From contig NZ_BBYF01000001.1 of NCBI RefSeq assembly GCF_001894745.1, positions 248,001 to 312,000 on the forward strand: 64,000 nucleotides of DNA. Reading direction: 5' to 3'. This stretch comes from Paenibacillus sp. NAIST15-1 (GTDB lineage Bacteria; Bacillota; Bacilli; Paenibacillales; Paenibacillaceae). The number at the start of each line of letters is the position of its first letter. Positions within the stretch are counted from its first letter, which is position 1. Made by a program: the position numbers and the translations under genes. Below are positions 43,832 to 53,294 of the stretch, one piece after another. Under the pieces are notes generated by a model. That model was not told where the DNA came from and did no database searches. It saw only the letters and a list, made by a program, of their open reading frames with translations.

Positions 43832-44641
43832 ATGTATAAACTTATCGCAATTGATGTAGACGACACGTTGATTAATGATGACAAGCAGGTAACTCCCGGC
43901 ACGAAGCGTGCATTGGAGCTCGCCGTTCAACAAGGCGTTACCGTTACACTTGCAACAGGACGCATGTATGCTTCTGCTCATAACATTGCCTTGCAGACAG
44001 GTCTAAATGTGCCTCTCATTACGTATCAAGGCTCTCTGGTGAAGAACGTAATGGACGGTGAAGTACTCTACGAGCGTGCAGTGCCGCACAATGCTGCGCT
44101 TAAGCTGCTTCGCTACTGTGACGAGCACAATATCCATCTGCAGTTGTACATTGATGACAAGCTGTACGCTCGCGAAGAAAATCAAAAGCTGATTGACTAC
44201 GCGAACTTGAGCCGCATTCCTTATTTCATAGAACCTGACTTTGATCGTCTGCTCGCTTCCCCTTCCACGAAGATGCTCATGATCGACGAACCGGATCGAC
44301 TGGATCGTGTTGCGGAAGAACTGAAGGAACTGCTTGGATCAGAGGTTCATATTACGAAGTCAAAGCCTCATTTCTTAGAGGTTACCCATTATGAGGGCAC
44401 GAAGGGAAGCGCATTGCGCCATTTGGCGGAACACTTCGGCTGCAGCTTGGAAGAGACGATCGGTATCGGAGATTCATGGAATGACCATGATCTGATCGAG
44501 ACGGCTGGACTCGGTGTTGCGATGGGCAATGCCGTTGATTCACTTAAGACGATTGCAGATTATGTAACAGAGAGCAACAATGATGAAGGAGTACGTCATG
44601 TCATAGAGAAGTTCATCCTGAATCGTGACAGCGCGAACTAA
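43832..44641 (+). CDS. Cof-type HAD phosphatase
   Basis: 269 aa with TAGGAGAG site. HAD motif I IAIDVDDTLINDDKQVTPGTK, motif II LATGRMYASA, motif III KGSALRHLAEHFG, motif IV IGIGDSWNDHDLIETAGLGVAMGNAVDSLK, with a type IIB cap between motifs II and III. Acts on small phosphorylated metabolites, often FMN or sugar phosphates; the substrate is not predictable. Confidence 0.92.
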   Translation: MYKLIAIDVDDTLINDDKQVTPGTKRALELAVQQGVTVTLATGRMYASAHNIALQTGLNVPLITYQGSLVKNVMDGEVLYERAVPHNAALKLLRYCDEHNIHLQLYIDDKLYAREENQKLIDYANLSRIPYFIEPDFDRLLASPSTKMLMIDEPDRLDRVAEELKELLGSEVHITKSKPHFLEVTHYEGTKGSALRHLAEHFGCSLEETIGIGDSWNDHDLIETAGLGVAMGNAVDSLKTIADYVTESNNDEGVRHVIEKFILNRDSAN

Positions 44642-44658
44642 TCACACCTAAACGAAGC

Positions 44659-44705
44659 ACCGCTTTCGACCAGACAAAACCGTCTGGGAAAGCGGTTCTT
44701 TTTTA
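44659..44705 (+). terminator. Terminator of the HAD gene
   Basis: ACCGCTTTC/GAAAGCGGT 9-bp stem with an inner CCAGAC/GTCTGG stem, then TCTTTTTT. Confidence 0.9.
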
Positions 44706-44721
44706 ATCAACCGCACAGGTA

Positions 44722-45099
44722 TTACTCCACTGGGTTCTCCTCTAGTCGTTTATAGTGCTCAATTTTGGATTCAATCTTCAGTAGATGCTCATGCAACTCC
44801 TTAACTTGTGCCATAACCTGCTCTTGATGTTCCTCCAATAACGCACGTCGTGCACGTATCGTGGAATCCCCTCTGCTTCGCAAATGAGAAAACTGCTGCA
44901 TCTCCCTGATTGGCATGCCTGTCGCACGCAATCGGAGCAGGAAATGAATCCACGCTATGTCCGATTCCGTATATTGCCGGTAGCCATTTGCATCACGCTG
45001 CACTTCTGTCAGCAACTCAATCTTTTCGTAGTAGCGCAACGTATGTACGGACAGTCCTGTCTTATCTGCAATTTGTTGGATCGTAAAATAGGTTTTCAT
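44722..45099 (-). CDS. MerR family transcriptional regulator
   Basis: 125 aa. N-terminal winged helix (FTIQQIADKTGLSVHTLRYYEKIELLTEVQRDANGYRQYTESDIAWIHFLLRLRATGMPIREMQQF) and a C-terminal dimer coiled coil (ARRALLEEHQEQVMAQVKELHEHLLKIESKIEHYKRL), closest in layout to the AdhR/NmlR branch. The protein contains no cysteine, so it cannot use the thiol-based sensing described for AdhR/NmlR. It is divergent from a carboxymuconolactone decarboxylase-type gene whose promoter has the 19-bp spacer typical of MerR control. Confidence 0.9.
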   Translation of the reverse strand: MKTYFTIQQIADKTGLSVHTLRYYEKIELLTEVQRDANGYRQYTESDIAWIHFLLRLRATGMPIREMQQFSHLRSRGDSTIRARRALLEEHQEQVMAQVKELHEHLLKIESKIEHYKRLEENPVE

Positions 45100-45141
45100 A
45101 ATGGAACATTATATCACGCCACCCAACACCGAAAAAAAGGC

Positions 45142-45172
45142 TTGCTATAGAGCGCACTCTAATGTGTAGCAT
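45142..45172 (+). promoter_or_regulatory. MerR-type promoter with 19-bp spacer
   Basis: TTGCTA (45142-45147) and TAGCAT (45167-45172) are 19 bp apart. The spacer holds the dyad TAGAGCGCACTCTA (45148-45161), the usual MerR operator position. The neighbouring regulator is the likely activator. Confidence 0.75.
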
Positions 45173-45232
45173 GTCATTCATGCAGTGCATTCCAATACGA
45201 TTGGATTATCTATCTTAAAGGAGGACTTCCCG

Positions 45233-45652
45233 ATGATGAATGTGGATAATGAAGAAAAAGTGGCAACTGAGCGTTATCAACGAGGCTGGGACAGGTTGAA
45301 GGAAGTAGATGGCGAGGCAGGCGAGCATGTGATTGAATCCTTGAGCGGGATTGCCCCTGAGCTTGGTCAATATATTATTGAATTTGCTTTTGGAGACATT
45401 TATTCTCGTGAAGGACTGGATTTGAAGCAGCGTCAGCTCGTCACACTTGCGTCTCTCACTACTCAAGGCGGATGCGAACCGCAGTTACATGTCCATATTC
45501 GAGCAGCACTACATGTCGGTCTAGCTCCTAACGAAATTATTGAAGCGATGATTCATTGTGTTCCATACACCGGATTCCCCCGCGTCCTCAATGCCATATT
45601 TACAGCTAAGCGAATATTTGAAGAACAGCAGATAAGCGTCGTACCTCTCTAG
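45233..45652 (+). CDS. Carboxymuconolactone decarboxylase family protein
   Basis: 139 aa from the ATG 7 nt after AAAGGAGG. CMD fold: ELGQYIIEFAFGDIYSREGLDLKQRQLVTLASLTTQGGCEPQLHVHIRAALHVGLAPNEIIEAMIHCVPYTGFPRVLNAI, with the conserved Glu/His region (HVHIRAAL). It lacks the CxxC pair of AhpD, so it is not a classical peroxidase; many such proteins handle lactones or reactive aldehydes. Induced probably by the divergent MerR regulator; the ligand is unknown. Confidence 0.9.
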   Translation: MMNVDNEEKVATERYQRGWDRLKEVDGEAGEHVIESLSGIAPELGQYIIEFAFGDIYSREGLDLKQRQLVTLASLTTQGGCEPQLHVHIRAALHVGLAPNEIIEAMIHCVPYTGFPRVLNAIFTAKRIFEEQQISVVPL

Positions 45653-45680
45653 CAAAAAAAGGGTAACCTCGGTTACCCTT
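45653..45680 (-). terminator. Terminator overlapping the stop codon of the PhnP-like gene
   Basis: AAGGGTAACC/GGTTACCCTT, 10-bp stem with a 2-nt apex (45659-45668 with 45671-45680), followed by seven T on the minus strand. The TAA stop (45673-45675) is inside the stem. Confidence 0.8.
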
Positions 45681-46557
45681 CCACTCGCATCCCTGTCCGC
45701 GCAAGTGCCACATTTGATGGCAGCTCATAGCTTGTACGAAAATCAATGTCATGGGACATATGCGTAAATATGGCCCGCTTCGGACAGATATCCTGAAGCA
45801 ATTCCACAGCCTCGACCATGTCGTATACGGAACGGGTCTCATAGGCTGCCTGTTCATGATAAAAATTCGTTCCCAATATAAGAAGATCAAGATCGTGGAA
45901 AAATTGGCGTTCCTCAGCGCCCAGTCCAATTGCATCCGATGCATACAACCAGCTATTCAACGCAGTGGATTCCGCATTCGCGGAGTCTTCATTCCCTTCT
46001 AATTCCTGCCTCCTCGCTTCCGAATACGGTTCCTCCGTTCCCGAGACGGCTTGAAGCCGATCAAAGCGATACGCGTAGGAATAGCCATTCTTGCCATGAT
46101 TGACCCGGATCGGTTGAATGGACCAGTCCCGCCACTGCCATGTCTGCTCGATATCTTCGAATTGGATGAACCGCTCAAGCCATGGATACATCGTTCGAAT
46201 CAATTGATTCACCTCTGCGGGAGCAATAACATGCCCTTGTCGATCCACCCAGCGGCATGCATCCGCATATGCGGGGAGCCCTGCGATATGATCCTGATGC
46301 GCATGGGTGATGAGGATATCATCTATCCAGAACAAGCCTGCACGTTCCATCTGGCCTGTCCAATCCGGCCCGCAGTCGATGAGAAGCCGTTCGTCAGCTC
46401 GTTCAATCACAACAGAGGAACGATAACGGCGGTTCTGTCCTTCCTCACGCGCCTCTCTGCACACCTCACAGTCGCAATATACTCGTGGAACCCCCATGGA
46501 GTCTCCTGTCCCCCAAAAAGAAATTGACCAACTCTTTTCCTCATAATTCATGTCCAT
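45673..46557 (-). CDS. PhnP-like metallo-beta-lactamase-fold hydrolase
   Basis: 294 aa; an ATG two codons further in is an alternative start after AAGGAG. The metal motif ITHAHQDHIAGLP is the HxHxDH signature, and YCDCEVCREA matches the extra cysteine zinc site of PhnP-type phosphodiesterases. FWGTGDSMGVPRV is the usual N-terminal strand; late His residues in ITHMSHDIDF-like FTHMSHDIDF complete the site. Likely a cyclic or small phosphodiesterase. No phn genes are nearby; the substrate is open. Confidence 0.85.
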   Translation of the reverse strand: MDMNYEEKSWSISFWGTGDSMGVPRVYCDCEVCREAREEGQNRRYRSSVVIERADERLLIDCGPDWTGQMERAGLFWIDDILITHAHQDHIAGLPAYADACRWVDRQGHVIAPAEVNQLIRTMYPWLERFIQFEDIEQTWQWRDWSIQPIRVNHGKNGYSYAYRFDRLQAVSGTEEPYSEARRQELEGNEDSANAESTALNSWLYASDAIGLGAEERQFFHDLDLLILGTNFYHEQAAYETRSVYDMVEAVELLQDICPKRAIFTHMSHDIDFRTSYELPSNVALARTGMRVEG

Positions 46558-46755
46558 TTTTCTCCTTCAGCTGCGTATATATTTACAAGAACAACACGTA
46601 ACCGTTATAAAATCTCCATTGTTCTTCCATCATGTATCAAGTATAATCGGAGTCAATTCCGCATGCACACATACTTACATACGGATCCTATGATACATGA
46701 TAACGCAGTTATCATCACATTCGCTATCATGTTCGTTATAATGAGGAGGATTATC

Positions 46756-47481
46756 ATGAGTTCCAACGCACTGTTCAATGATGTTGAAATTGTCGCTCAC
46801 CGTGGCTATGCAGCGGTGCATCCCGAGAATACGATGGCGGCATTCCGCCGTTCCATCCAAATGGGCGCCGATACGTTAGAAATCGACGTACATCATTCGA
46901 AAGACGGCATTCCCGTCGTCATCCACGACGATACACTGGATCGAACAACAACGGGCACAGGACGAATCCGAGAGAAGACGGTTGCTGAGCTTCAGCAGGT
47001 AGATGCCGGCAAGAAGTTCAGCCCAGAGTTCGCTGGATGCGGTGTTCCACTGCTGGAAGAAGTGCTTGAATTATGCGGGGGAAAAGTTGGCCTTCAGCTG
47101 GAATTGAAAGAACATAATACAGAAGAGGAACTTCGCGCCATCCTTCATCTGTTGAATCAATATGATATGACAGAACGCACGATGTTTATCTCTTTTTACC
47201 CAGACAATCTGCATATATTACGCAGCCTAAACAACGAGATTGAGCTTGCGCTCCTGTCAAGCGAGCTTGTCGATTTGAAGGCAGTAGCCGAGCTTGGCAA
47301 CGCCACACTTCTAATTCAGTTGTCGACAGTTTTGGAGTATCCGCAGCTCGTCGCTGAGACGCAAGCAGCCGGTGTAGGACTTGGCGTCTGGACCGTTCGC
47401 AGTCTAGAAGATGCGTATAAGCTCGTTGAGATTGGTGTTCGCAGACTGACAACGGACATTCCATTGTATCGCGAAGCTTAG
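46756..47481 (+). CDS. Glycerophosphodiester phosphodiesterase
   Basis: 241 aa from the ATG after GAGGAGGA; the frame upstream is open but has no site. GDPD TIM barrel with VAHRGYAAVHPENTMAAFRRSIQMGADTLEIDVHHSKDGIPVVIHDDTLDRTTTGTG (catalytic His and acidic metal ligands), LQLELK, and GVGLGVWTVRSLEDAYKLVEIGVRRLTTDIP. No signal peptide, so a cytoplasmic enzyme of the UgpQ type that releases glycerol-3-phosphate. Confidence 0.93.
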   Translation: MSSNALFNDVEIVAHRGYAAVHPENTMAAFRRSIQMGADTLEIDVHHSKDGIPVVIHDDTLDRTTTGTGRIREKTVAELQQVDAGKKFSPEFAGCGVPLLEEVLELCGGKVGLQLELKEHNTEEELRAILHLLNQYDMTERTMFISFYPDNLHILRSLNNEIELALLSSELVDLKAVAELGNATLLIQLSTVLEYPQLVAETQAAGVGLGVWTVRSLEDAYKLVEIGVRRLTTDIPLYREA

Positions 47482-47536
47482 TTACACTTGCTCTGCAAGA
47501 AACCATATGACTCTTACTTACTACGAAACCATACAT

Positions 47537-47574
47537 AAGCGCAGACCTCTCGAATAATCGGGCAGTCTGCGCTT
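47537..47574. terminator. Terminator between convergent genes
   Basis: AAGCGCAGAC/GTCTGCGCTT 10-bp perfect stem, 18-nt loop, then CATTTATTATTTC on the plus strand. Serves the GDPD gene and possibly cysP from the other side. Confidence 0.65.
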
Positions 47575-47585
47575 CATTTATTATT

Positions 47586-48689
47586 TCATTCTATTCCTGC
47601 TAACACCTGATACCAAACTCCCCGATTGCTGTACAATTTCTCCCTAACCTCATCCCATCCGCCCATATCATCAATATGAAACAAGCCATCTGGAACGGGA
47701 TAGGCCTTGATGGTCTCTTTAGCAACCTGCTCATTCACAGGACGGAAGCCTGCTTCCGCGAACATTCGCTGCGCCTTCGGCTCACGCAAATAATCGACGA
47801 GCGCTTCCGCAGCTTCCTCAACTTGGTGCTTCCTCGCATATTTCCTCACAACAACAACTGGATTCTCGATTAGAATCGTATGCTTAGGAAGAACCATCTC
47901 ATAAGCTACGCCTTCACGTTTGCGGGACAGGATCTCATTTTCATAGGTCACAATTGCATCCCCAACACCATACTCAAATGCCGCCATCGATGCTCGGCCA
48001 CTCTTATCCATGGACAGTACGTTATGATGGATGCGCATCAGCAGCTGCTTGGCGAAAGGCGGCCCATCATTCCCTTGCTCAGCTGCCATCTTCAACCCTG
48101 CTCCGTATATGGCATTAATATCCCACTGTGCACCACCTGATGTCTTCGGGTTCGGGTATAAGACATTTACCCCTTCGCGAGTCAAATCCGTCCAATCCCG
48201 AATGCCGAGAGGATTGCCTTTCCGTGTACCTATGACAGCAACAGAACGAGTAACCATGCCCTGATAAGCATCCTGCTGCTTCCAATCTGAGTTAATCAGC
48301 TTCGCACGTTCGAGCTTATCTATATCTCCTTCCATGGCGAGAAGGGCTACATCCGCTTCCATACCGCCAGCTATCGCTCTAGCCTGAGTACCAGAGGCTT
48401 CATAAGACTCCTGAAAGACAACCTTCTTCCCCGTCTTCGCCTCCCAGTCGGCAGCGAATTGTGGGAGTATGCGCCCTAGCGCGTCCTTCACAACTGAGTA
48501 GGCACCGATTACGATGGTCACCGTATCCTTGTCAGAAGCAGAGATCTGCTTCATGGCTAAGGCTCTCTCCGTCCCATTTCCGTCTTGACCGCCTGACTCA
48601 CTGCTGCAGCCCGGCAGTACCACAAGGAGTGAGAGTATGAACACTGCCATCATTGCCGTAAGCCTATCTCTGGTCTTAATCCGACTCAT
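47586..48689 (-). CDS. cysP: Sulfate/thiosulfate-binding lipoprotein
   Basis: About 367 aa; the ATG after TGAGGACG avoids overlap with cysA. Lipobox LVVLPGCSS, then a Sbp/CysP periplasmic-binding fold: IVIGAYSVVKDALGRILPQFAADWEAKTGKKVVFQESYEASGTQARAIAGGMEADVALLA, VRKGNPL-like GTRKGNPLGIRDWTDLTREGVNVLYPNPKTSGGAQWDINAIYG, and GVGDAIVTYENE. Last gene of the sulfate import operon. Confidence 0.92.
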   Translation of the reverse strand: MSRIKTRDRLTAMMAVFILSLLVVLPGCSSESGGQDGNGTERALAMKQISASDKDTVTIVIGAYSVVKDALGRILPQFAADWEAKTGKKVVFQESYEASGTQARAIAGGMEADVALLAMEGDIDKLERAKLINSDWKQQDAYQGMVTRSVAVIGTRKGNPLGIRDWTDLTREGVNVLYPNPKTSGGAQWDINAIYGAGLKMAAEQGNDGPPFAKQLLMRIHHNVLSMDKSGRASMAAFEYGVGDAIVTYENEILSRKREGVAYEMVLPKHTILIENPVVVVRKYARKHQVEEAAEALVDYLREPKAQRMFAEAGFRPVNEQVAKETIKAYPVPDGLFHIDDMGGWDEVREKLYSNRGVWYQVLAGIE

Positions 48690-48721
48690 GGACGTCCTCA
48701 CCCCTCGACCACGATCCGTGT

Positions 48722-49870
48722 TCAAATATGAACCGGCATTGGGTCTTCTTTTAACGCATTTTCCACTACCCAACTCCGACCCCCCTCAAACACATAGACG
48801 CGATGGACGAGCACCTGCACCCAATCCCCCGTCTGCAGCATTGGCTTCTCCAATGAACGATATGTTTTCAATATCATGTCGCCAACTTCAATGACCACCA
48901 TCCATTCACTCCCACGGAATTGAAGTGACTTCACGGTACCGTGTATGCAGGCAGATGCCATTTTCAATTCACCAGGCAAACCTACCTCAATATATTCAGG
49001 GCGAATCAATGCCTTGAATTCGGCTCCTTCCTGAAGCGCCTCCCGAACATACGGAGTCTCAAGTACAGCTTCTATAGGATTAGTTGAGGAAGGAATAGCC
49101 GTCTGAAGTGACGACGAGAGAGTCTCGAATCCCCGAAGGGAGTCCAGATCCGAAATAATCGTCGATTCTCCAATAAATTCAGCTACGAATGGAGTGTTCG
49201 GAGACTGATAAATATCCCACGGTGTCCCTTTTTGCTCCACACTTCCCTGATTAATAATCATGATCTCATCAGCAACTTCAATCGCTTCATCCTGATCATG
49301 GGTAACGAAGATGGAGGTAATGCCAACCCGTTCAATCAGTTCCCTCAGCCAGCTGCGCAGCTCCTTCCGAATCTTGGCATCGATAGCAGCGAATGGCTCA
49401 TCCAACAGCAGCAGCTGGGGCTCAGGAGCCAATGCACGTGCAAACGCAACACGCTGACGCTGGCCTCCTGACAGCTGGTGCGGATATCTGCGCTCTATCC
49501 CAGACAACCCGGTTAGCTCGAGCAGCTCTGTAACCCGCTCACGGATGCGATCCTTGGGCCATTTCTGAATCGTCAGCCCAAAGGCAATGTTGTCATAGAC
49601 AGTCATATGCTTGAACAACGCATATTGCTGGAATACGAAGCCGATGCCGCGCTGCTGGGGCGGGATTTCATTGACCCGATTCCCTTGGAATCGAATTTCA
49701 CCGCTGTCTGGCTGCTCTAGGCCAGCTAGCATGCGCAGTACAGAAGTCTTCCCGCCACCGCTCGGTCCGAGCAAGCCGATAAGCTGACCCGCTTCAATGG
49801 AGAAGCTGACGTCACGCACTGCATGATAGGAACCGAACCATTTGTTGAGCTGATTTACCTCAATATGCAT
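48722..49870 (-). CDS. cysA: Sulfate ABC transporter ATP-binding protein
   Basis: 382 aa from the ATG 8 nt after AAAGGAGTG. Walker A GPSGGGKTS, signature LSGGQRQR, Walker B LLLLDEPFAAID, followed by a TOBE-type C-terminal domain (LIRPEYIEVGLPGELKMASACIHGTVKSLQFRGSEWMVVIEVG). Starts 2 nt after cysW. Confidence 0.93.
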   Translation of the reverse strand: MHIEVNQLNKWFGSYHAVRDVSFSIEAGQLIGLLGPSGGGKTSVLRMLAGLEQPDSGEIRFQGNRVNEIPPQQRGIGFVFQQYALFKHMTVYDNIAFGLTIQKWPKDRIRERVTELLELTGLSGIERRYPHQLSGGQRQRVAFARALAPEPQLLLLDEPFAAIDAKIRKELRSWLRELIERVGITSIFVTHDQDEAIEVADEIMIINQGSVEQKGTPWDIYQSPNTPFVAEFIGESTIISDLDSLRGFETLSSSLQTAIPSSTNPIEAVLETPYVREALQEGAEFKALIRPEYIEVGLPGELKMASACIHGTVKSLQFRGSEWMVVIEVGDMILKTYRSLEKPMLQTGDWVQVLVHRVYVFEGGRSWVVENALKEDPMPVHI

Positions 49871-49872
49871 CG

Positions 49873-50793
49873 TCAATGCACTCCTTTGCGTCCTGCGTGA
49901 CGCTTCGCCCATTCCATGAAGAGCAGCAGGATGATCGAACTGAATACAAGTACTAGGGCCAAGCTGCTGGCCGCCGTAATGTTGAAGTTCTCCACGTCTT
50001 GGTATACAAGTGTCGTTGCGGTCTGCGTCTTGTTCATAATATTGCCGGATACGACAAGAATGGCGCCAAATTCACCAAGGGAACGAGCTATGGTTAGAAC
50101 GACTCCATAGAGCACCCCCCATCGTATAGATGGCCATGTTACCTTCCAGAAGGTAGTCCAATCATAAGCGCCAAGCATCGACGCAGCTTCTTCCTGCTGT
50201 GTCCCAATTTCCTGCAGGACAGGCACAACTTCTCGGATAAGCAGCGGGAATGTCACAAATAAGGTGGCAAGCACCATACCCGGGAACGCATATACGATTT
50301 GAACGCCCATGTTCGCAAATAACGTCCCCATAATCGTCTGCGGGCCTAACAAGAGTACAATCATAAATCCGCCTATAATCGGGGATACCGCAAAAGGGAG
50401 ATCGATAATCGCATTGAGTAATCGTCGAACAAAACCATTTAACCAGCCCCCTCTTACGAGGACGATCGATAACCATACACCAAACACAACATTAAGCAGC
50501 GTCACAACGCCTACGACTGCTGCTGTAACTCCAAGTGCATGAAGCGACTCAGGCCGAAGCAGGGAGGCGAGGGCTGAACCCCAACCACCTTGGAAAGCTC
50601 CCAGCAGCATTTGCAATAATGGGGCAATAAGTAATGTAATAAATACAGCGTAAGTCAGAATGATAAGCAGCAACTGCAGCTTAGAGCGTGAGTGTGAATG
50701 TGGATCATGTAAAGCTGCTGAGGATTGCGAGGCAGCTAACACTTGATGCGGTTCTTCTGAAGAATTGGGACGTTGATCAGGAGTATGCTTCAT
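49873..50793 (-). CDS. cysW: Sulfate ABC transporter permease
   Basis: About 306 aa from the ATG after GGAGGAAATC, overlapping the cysT stop (ATGA). Six membrane segments with the EEAASMLGAYDWTTFWKVTWPSIRWGVLYGVVLTIARSLGEFGAILVVSGNI permease loop. An unusually long hydrophilic N-terminus of about 35 residues with HSHS precedes helix 1. Confidence 0.92.
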   Translation of the reverse strand: MKHTPDQRPNSSEEPHQVLAASQSSAALHDPHSHSRSKLQLLLIILTYAVFITLLIAPLLQMLLGAFQGGWGSALASLLRPESLHALGVTAAVVGVVTLLNVVFGVWLSIVLVRGGWLNGFVRRLLNAIIDLPFAVSPIIGGFMIVLLLGPQTIMGTLFANMGVQIVYAFPGMVLATLFVTFPLLIREVVPVLQEIGTQQEEAASMLGAYDWTTFWKVTWPSIRWGVLYGVVLTIARSLGEFGAILVVSGNIMNKTQTATTLVYQDVENFNITAASSLALVLVFSSIILLLFMEWAKRHAGRKGVH

Positions 50794-51605
50794 AACGATT
50801 TCCTCCGGTTCTGTATCCAATGAATCGCCCACAAGACCATGAATGATAAGGTCAACAATAAGACCGAAACGACTGCTGCCGATTGAGGGTGGTCACTTTC
50901 AATTTCACCGAAAATGTATACAGATGCAACGAGCGTCTTCCCCGGTATGTTCCCAGCGACGAGCACTACTGCTCCGAATTCAGCCATTGCCCGGGAGAAG
51001 GCAAGCATTGCACCACTCACAATGCCTGGCCTCATACGCGGCAGCGTAACACGAGTGAACGTGTACATACGGGACGCGCCAAGCGTATAAGAGGCTTCTT
51101 CTTCAGACAAGTCGGCCTCTTCCAAGAGCGGCTGAACTGCCCGAATGACGAAGGGAAAAGTGACGAAGACCATGGCAGCTACAATAGCGGGCTCTGCGAA
51201 AACGATTCTCCACCCCATAGATTCTGCCAATCTCCCAACGAAGCTTCCTGGCCCGAGCAGAAGCAGGATCATCAACCCGCCTACCGCGGTGGGCAGAGCG
51301 AATGGCAAGTCTACCAAGCTATTCAGCCAAGTTCGCCCGACGAAACGATAGCGGTGGAGCACCCAAGCCGACAATGTTCCGATGACAACGTTGATCGCCG
51401 TTGCAATGATCGCCAGACGGAACGTCAGCGCCACTGATTGCCATGCAAGAGGTTCCATGAGACTGTCTACAAATGTGCTCCAACCGCCATAGAACGATTG
51501 AGCATATATGCCGCCAAGTGGTACCACAACCAGCAAAAATACGTATAGAAGCAGCGTGGTTCGAAACCCCCACAACGCTCCACGATAGCGCAGTACTGCG
51601 TTCAC
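50790..51605 (-). CDS. cysT: Sulfate ABC transporter permease
   Basis: 271 aa, starting at GTG after GGAGGGACGAAG. Six membrane segments; LLGPGSFVG and EEEASYTLGASRMYTFTRVTLPRMRPGIVSGAMLAFSRAMAEFGAVVLVAGNIPGKT are typical CysT/CysU motifs. First gene of cysTWAP. Confidence 0.93.
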   Translation of the reverse strand: MNAVLRYRGALWGFRTTLLLYVFLLVVVPLGGIYAQSFYGGWSTFVDSLMEPLAWQSVALTFRLAIIATAINVVIGTLSAWVLHRYRFVGRTWLNSLVDLPFALPTAVGGLMILLLLGPGSFVGRLAESMGWRIVFAEPAIVAAMVFVTFPFVIRAVQPLLEEADLSEEEASYTLGASRMYTFTRVTLPRMRPGIVSGAMLAFSRAMAEFGAVVLVAGNIPGKTLVASVYIFGEIESDHPQSAAVVSVLLLTLSFMVLWAIHWIQNRRKSL

Positions 51606-51682
51606 CTTCGTCCCTCCATCTACGTAAACTCAACTCTTTATGTCCATTATTCCAACTTCTTTACTTGGTAATGGTTTTCACC

Positions 51683-51712
51683 ACTTTACCAAAAAATAGA
51701 TGACACCGTCAA
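51683..51712 (-). promoter_or_regulatory. Promoter of the cysTWAP operon
   Basis: TTGACG (51707-51712), 18 bp, TAAAGT (51683-51688) on the minus strand, 78 bp before cysT. An inverted repeat TGGTAA/TTACCA surrounds the -10 region. No S-box or T-box was seen. Confidence 0.5.
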
Positions 51713-51849
51713 TACAAAGATTGATTTATAACGCCCAATCTGTAAGTGAACCTTATGCAACTTATTCGAAACCCTTATGATAGGTGATAACCCAATTTCA
51801 TGTGATATGGACGATGGAGCCGCCGTTTCGATTCGCCAGATGGAAGCAC

Positions 51850-51891
51850 AAAAAAATCCGCCGATTGCATTTCCTGCATCAGACGGACTTT
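51850..51891 (-). terminator. Terminator of the lipoprotein gene
   Basis: AGTCCGTC pairs with GGCGGATT (wobbles), with an inner GCA/TGC stem, followed by seven T on the minus strand. Confidence 0.8.
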
Positions 51892-51893
51892 GC

Positions 51894-52520
51894 TTACATG
51901 TATTTCCACTTTTTGAATAAGGTTACTTTCTGTTGTTCGACATGCATCTGAATCCAATACCGCATCCCGCTATCTGAATCTTGAAATAGAAAGACTCCAC
52001 GATCCTGGCCCTTCTCCGAAAGGATTCGAAGTGTTCGTTCATTCGCTTGCAATCGGTCTACAATAAAAGCTCGCGCCTTCACCTGAAGCTCCCCTGTATC
52101 GTCACCCCGTACATTCCCTTCTGCAGACGGCCTCAGAATGCCGAGCTTGTATAGCTCTCCCGTCTTCAGGTTCACTTCCCCATAGAAACCGCTTATGCCG
52201 CCCCGCCGCTGCTCCATTCCATTGATCGTGCCAATAAAGGCAACATGTCCTTCATCCGACTTGGTATCCTCTTGGTTCGGAAAATATTTTGAAAACCCAC
52301 ATATCAGGTTCCATTCCTGATCATTGATCTGAACATCATACAGCTTGTACAGTTCTTCTTTCACAATAAGAAGGACCTTCTCTTTATTAATCGATTTCTC
52401 TTTGCCATAATCGGTTACGACTTGATTCACCTTGTCGTATGTATGCTGAACGGCTTGTCCGCATCCTGCCAACAGCCAGCTGATCGCCACGACCGCCAGC
52501 AGCAGTGCTGCCTTCTTCAT
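51894..52520 (-). CDS. Putative lipoprotein
   Basis: 208 aa. Lipobox AVVAISWLLAGCGQ with Cys at 20. The body is helical at the start (YDKVNQVVTDYGKEKSINKEKVLLIVKEELYKLY) and then beta-rich (GHVAFIGTINGMEQRRGGISGFYGEVNLKTGELYKLGILRPSAEGNVRG). No family was recognised. Monocistronic between cysT and a LysM gene. Confidence 0.8.
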   Translation of the reverse strand: MKKAALLLAVVAISWLLAGCGQAVQHTYDKVNQVVTDYGKEKSINKEKVLLIVKEELYKLYDVQINDQEWNLICGFSKYFPNQEDTKSDEGHVAFIGTINGMEQRRGGISGFYGEVNLKTGELYKLGILRPSAEGNVRGDDTGELQVKARAFIVDRLQANERTLRILSEKGQDRGVFLFQDSDSGMRYWIQMHVEQQKVTLFKKWKYM

Positions 52521-52720
52521 CCTTCATCTACCCCGCTTCATCCCATCGGTATGGTTGGATTCTACCTCTCTATTCCCCATACCTACTACTTTACATGAAG
52601 TTTGTAGAATGAGCATCTGAATCTGGTCACAATTCAGCTTACAATATTGTCATCTTCACCGTCTATTGGCAAGAGGAAGGGCGCCCAACACATTGGACAC
52701 CCTGTCATCGAGCAGGCCAT

Positions 52721-53041
52721 TCAACTGCTCGTCACTTCTCTGCCTTGCAATTGCGCGACTTCCCGCTGAAGGCGGCGAACTTGTTGTTCAAGAATCGTAA
52801 CACGCTGTTCCAAATTGATCCCTCCTGGAAAAGGAGGAAATGGTTGCGGTGGCGGGAGAGGCGGTGGCGGCGGAAATGGAAATGTCCCCCCTCCACCCAC
52901 AGGGAATCGAAGCACTTGCCCCACATATACAACATCCGTATTCGTTAATTGATTCGCTTGAATGAGGGAAGACACCGGAACCCCATACCGATTTGCAATC
53001 GTGAACAAGGAATCTCCAGGCTGTACTATATACTCAATCAT
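52721..53041 (-). CDS. LysM protein with Pro-rich linker and coiled coil
   Basis: 106 aa with AGGAGTG site. Residues 1-48 are one LysM domain ([40 protein letters not shown]). A Gly/Pro-rich linker (50-72) and a C-terminal coiled coil ([24 protein letters not shown]) follow. No signal peptide, which is common for spore-coat or spore-cortex LysM proteins of Bacillales, so a spore role is likely but unproven. Confidence 0.85.
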   Translation of the reverse strand: MIEYIVQPGDSLFTIANRYGVPVSSLIQANQLTNTDVVYVGQVLRFPVGGGGTFPFPPPPPLPPPQPFPPFPGGINLEQRVTILEQQVRRLQREVAQLQGREVTSS

Positions 53042-53294
53042 GAAGACACACTCCTATCGAAGTATTGGCATGAGTGTACACCATAAGATGGAGATGTTTT
53101 ATCCTGATGACCTGTGCATGTAAGTACAAGTCACTGTATTGCTTTAACATAAAAAAGCCCCCTTACGTCTAATTGCCTTTCACACACATGCCGATAACCC
53201 GAAGCTGGGCTATCGTCACTATATGTGCAGGAGAACAGAAACGTGAGAAGAGCTTTTTTATATCGATTTATCATTGAAATAAGAATGCAAGTGA

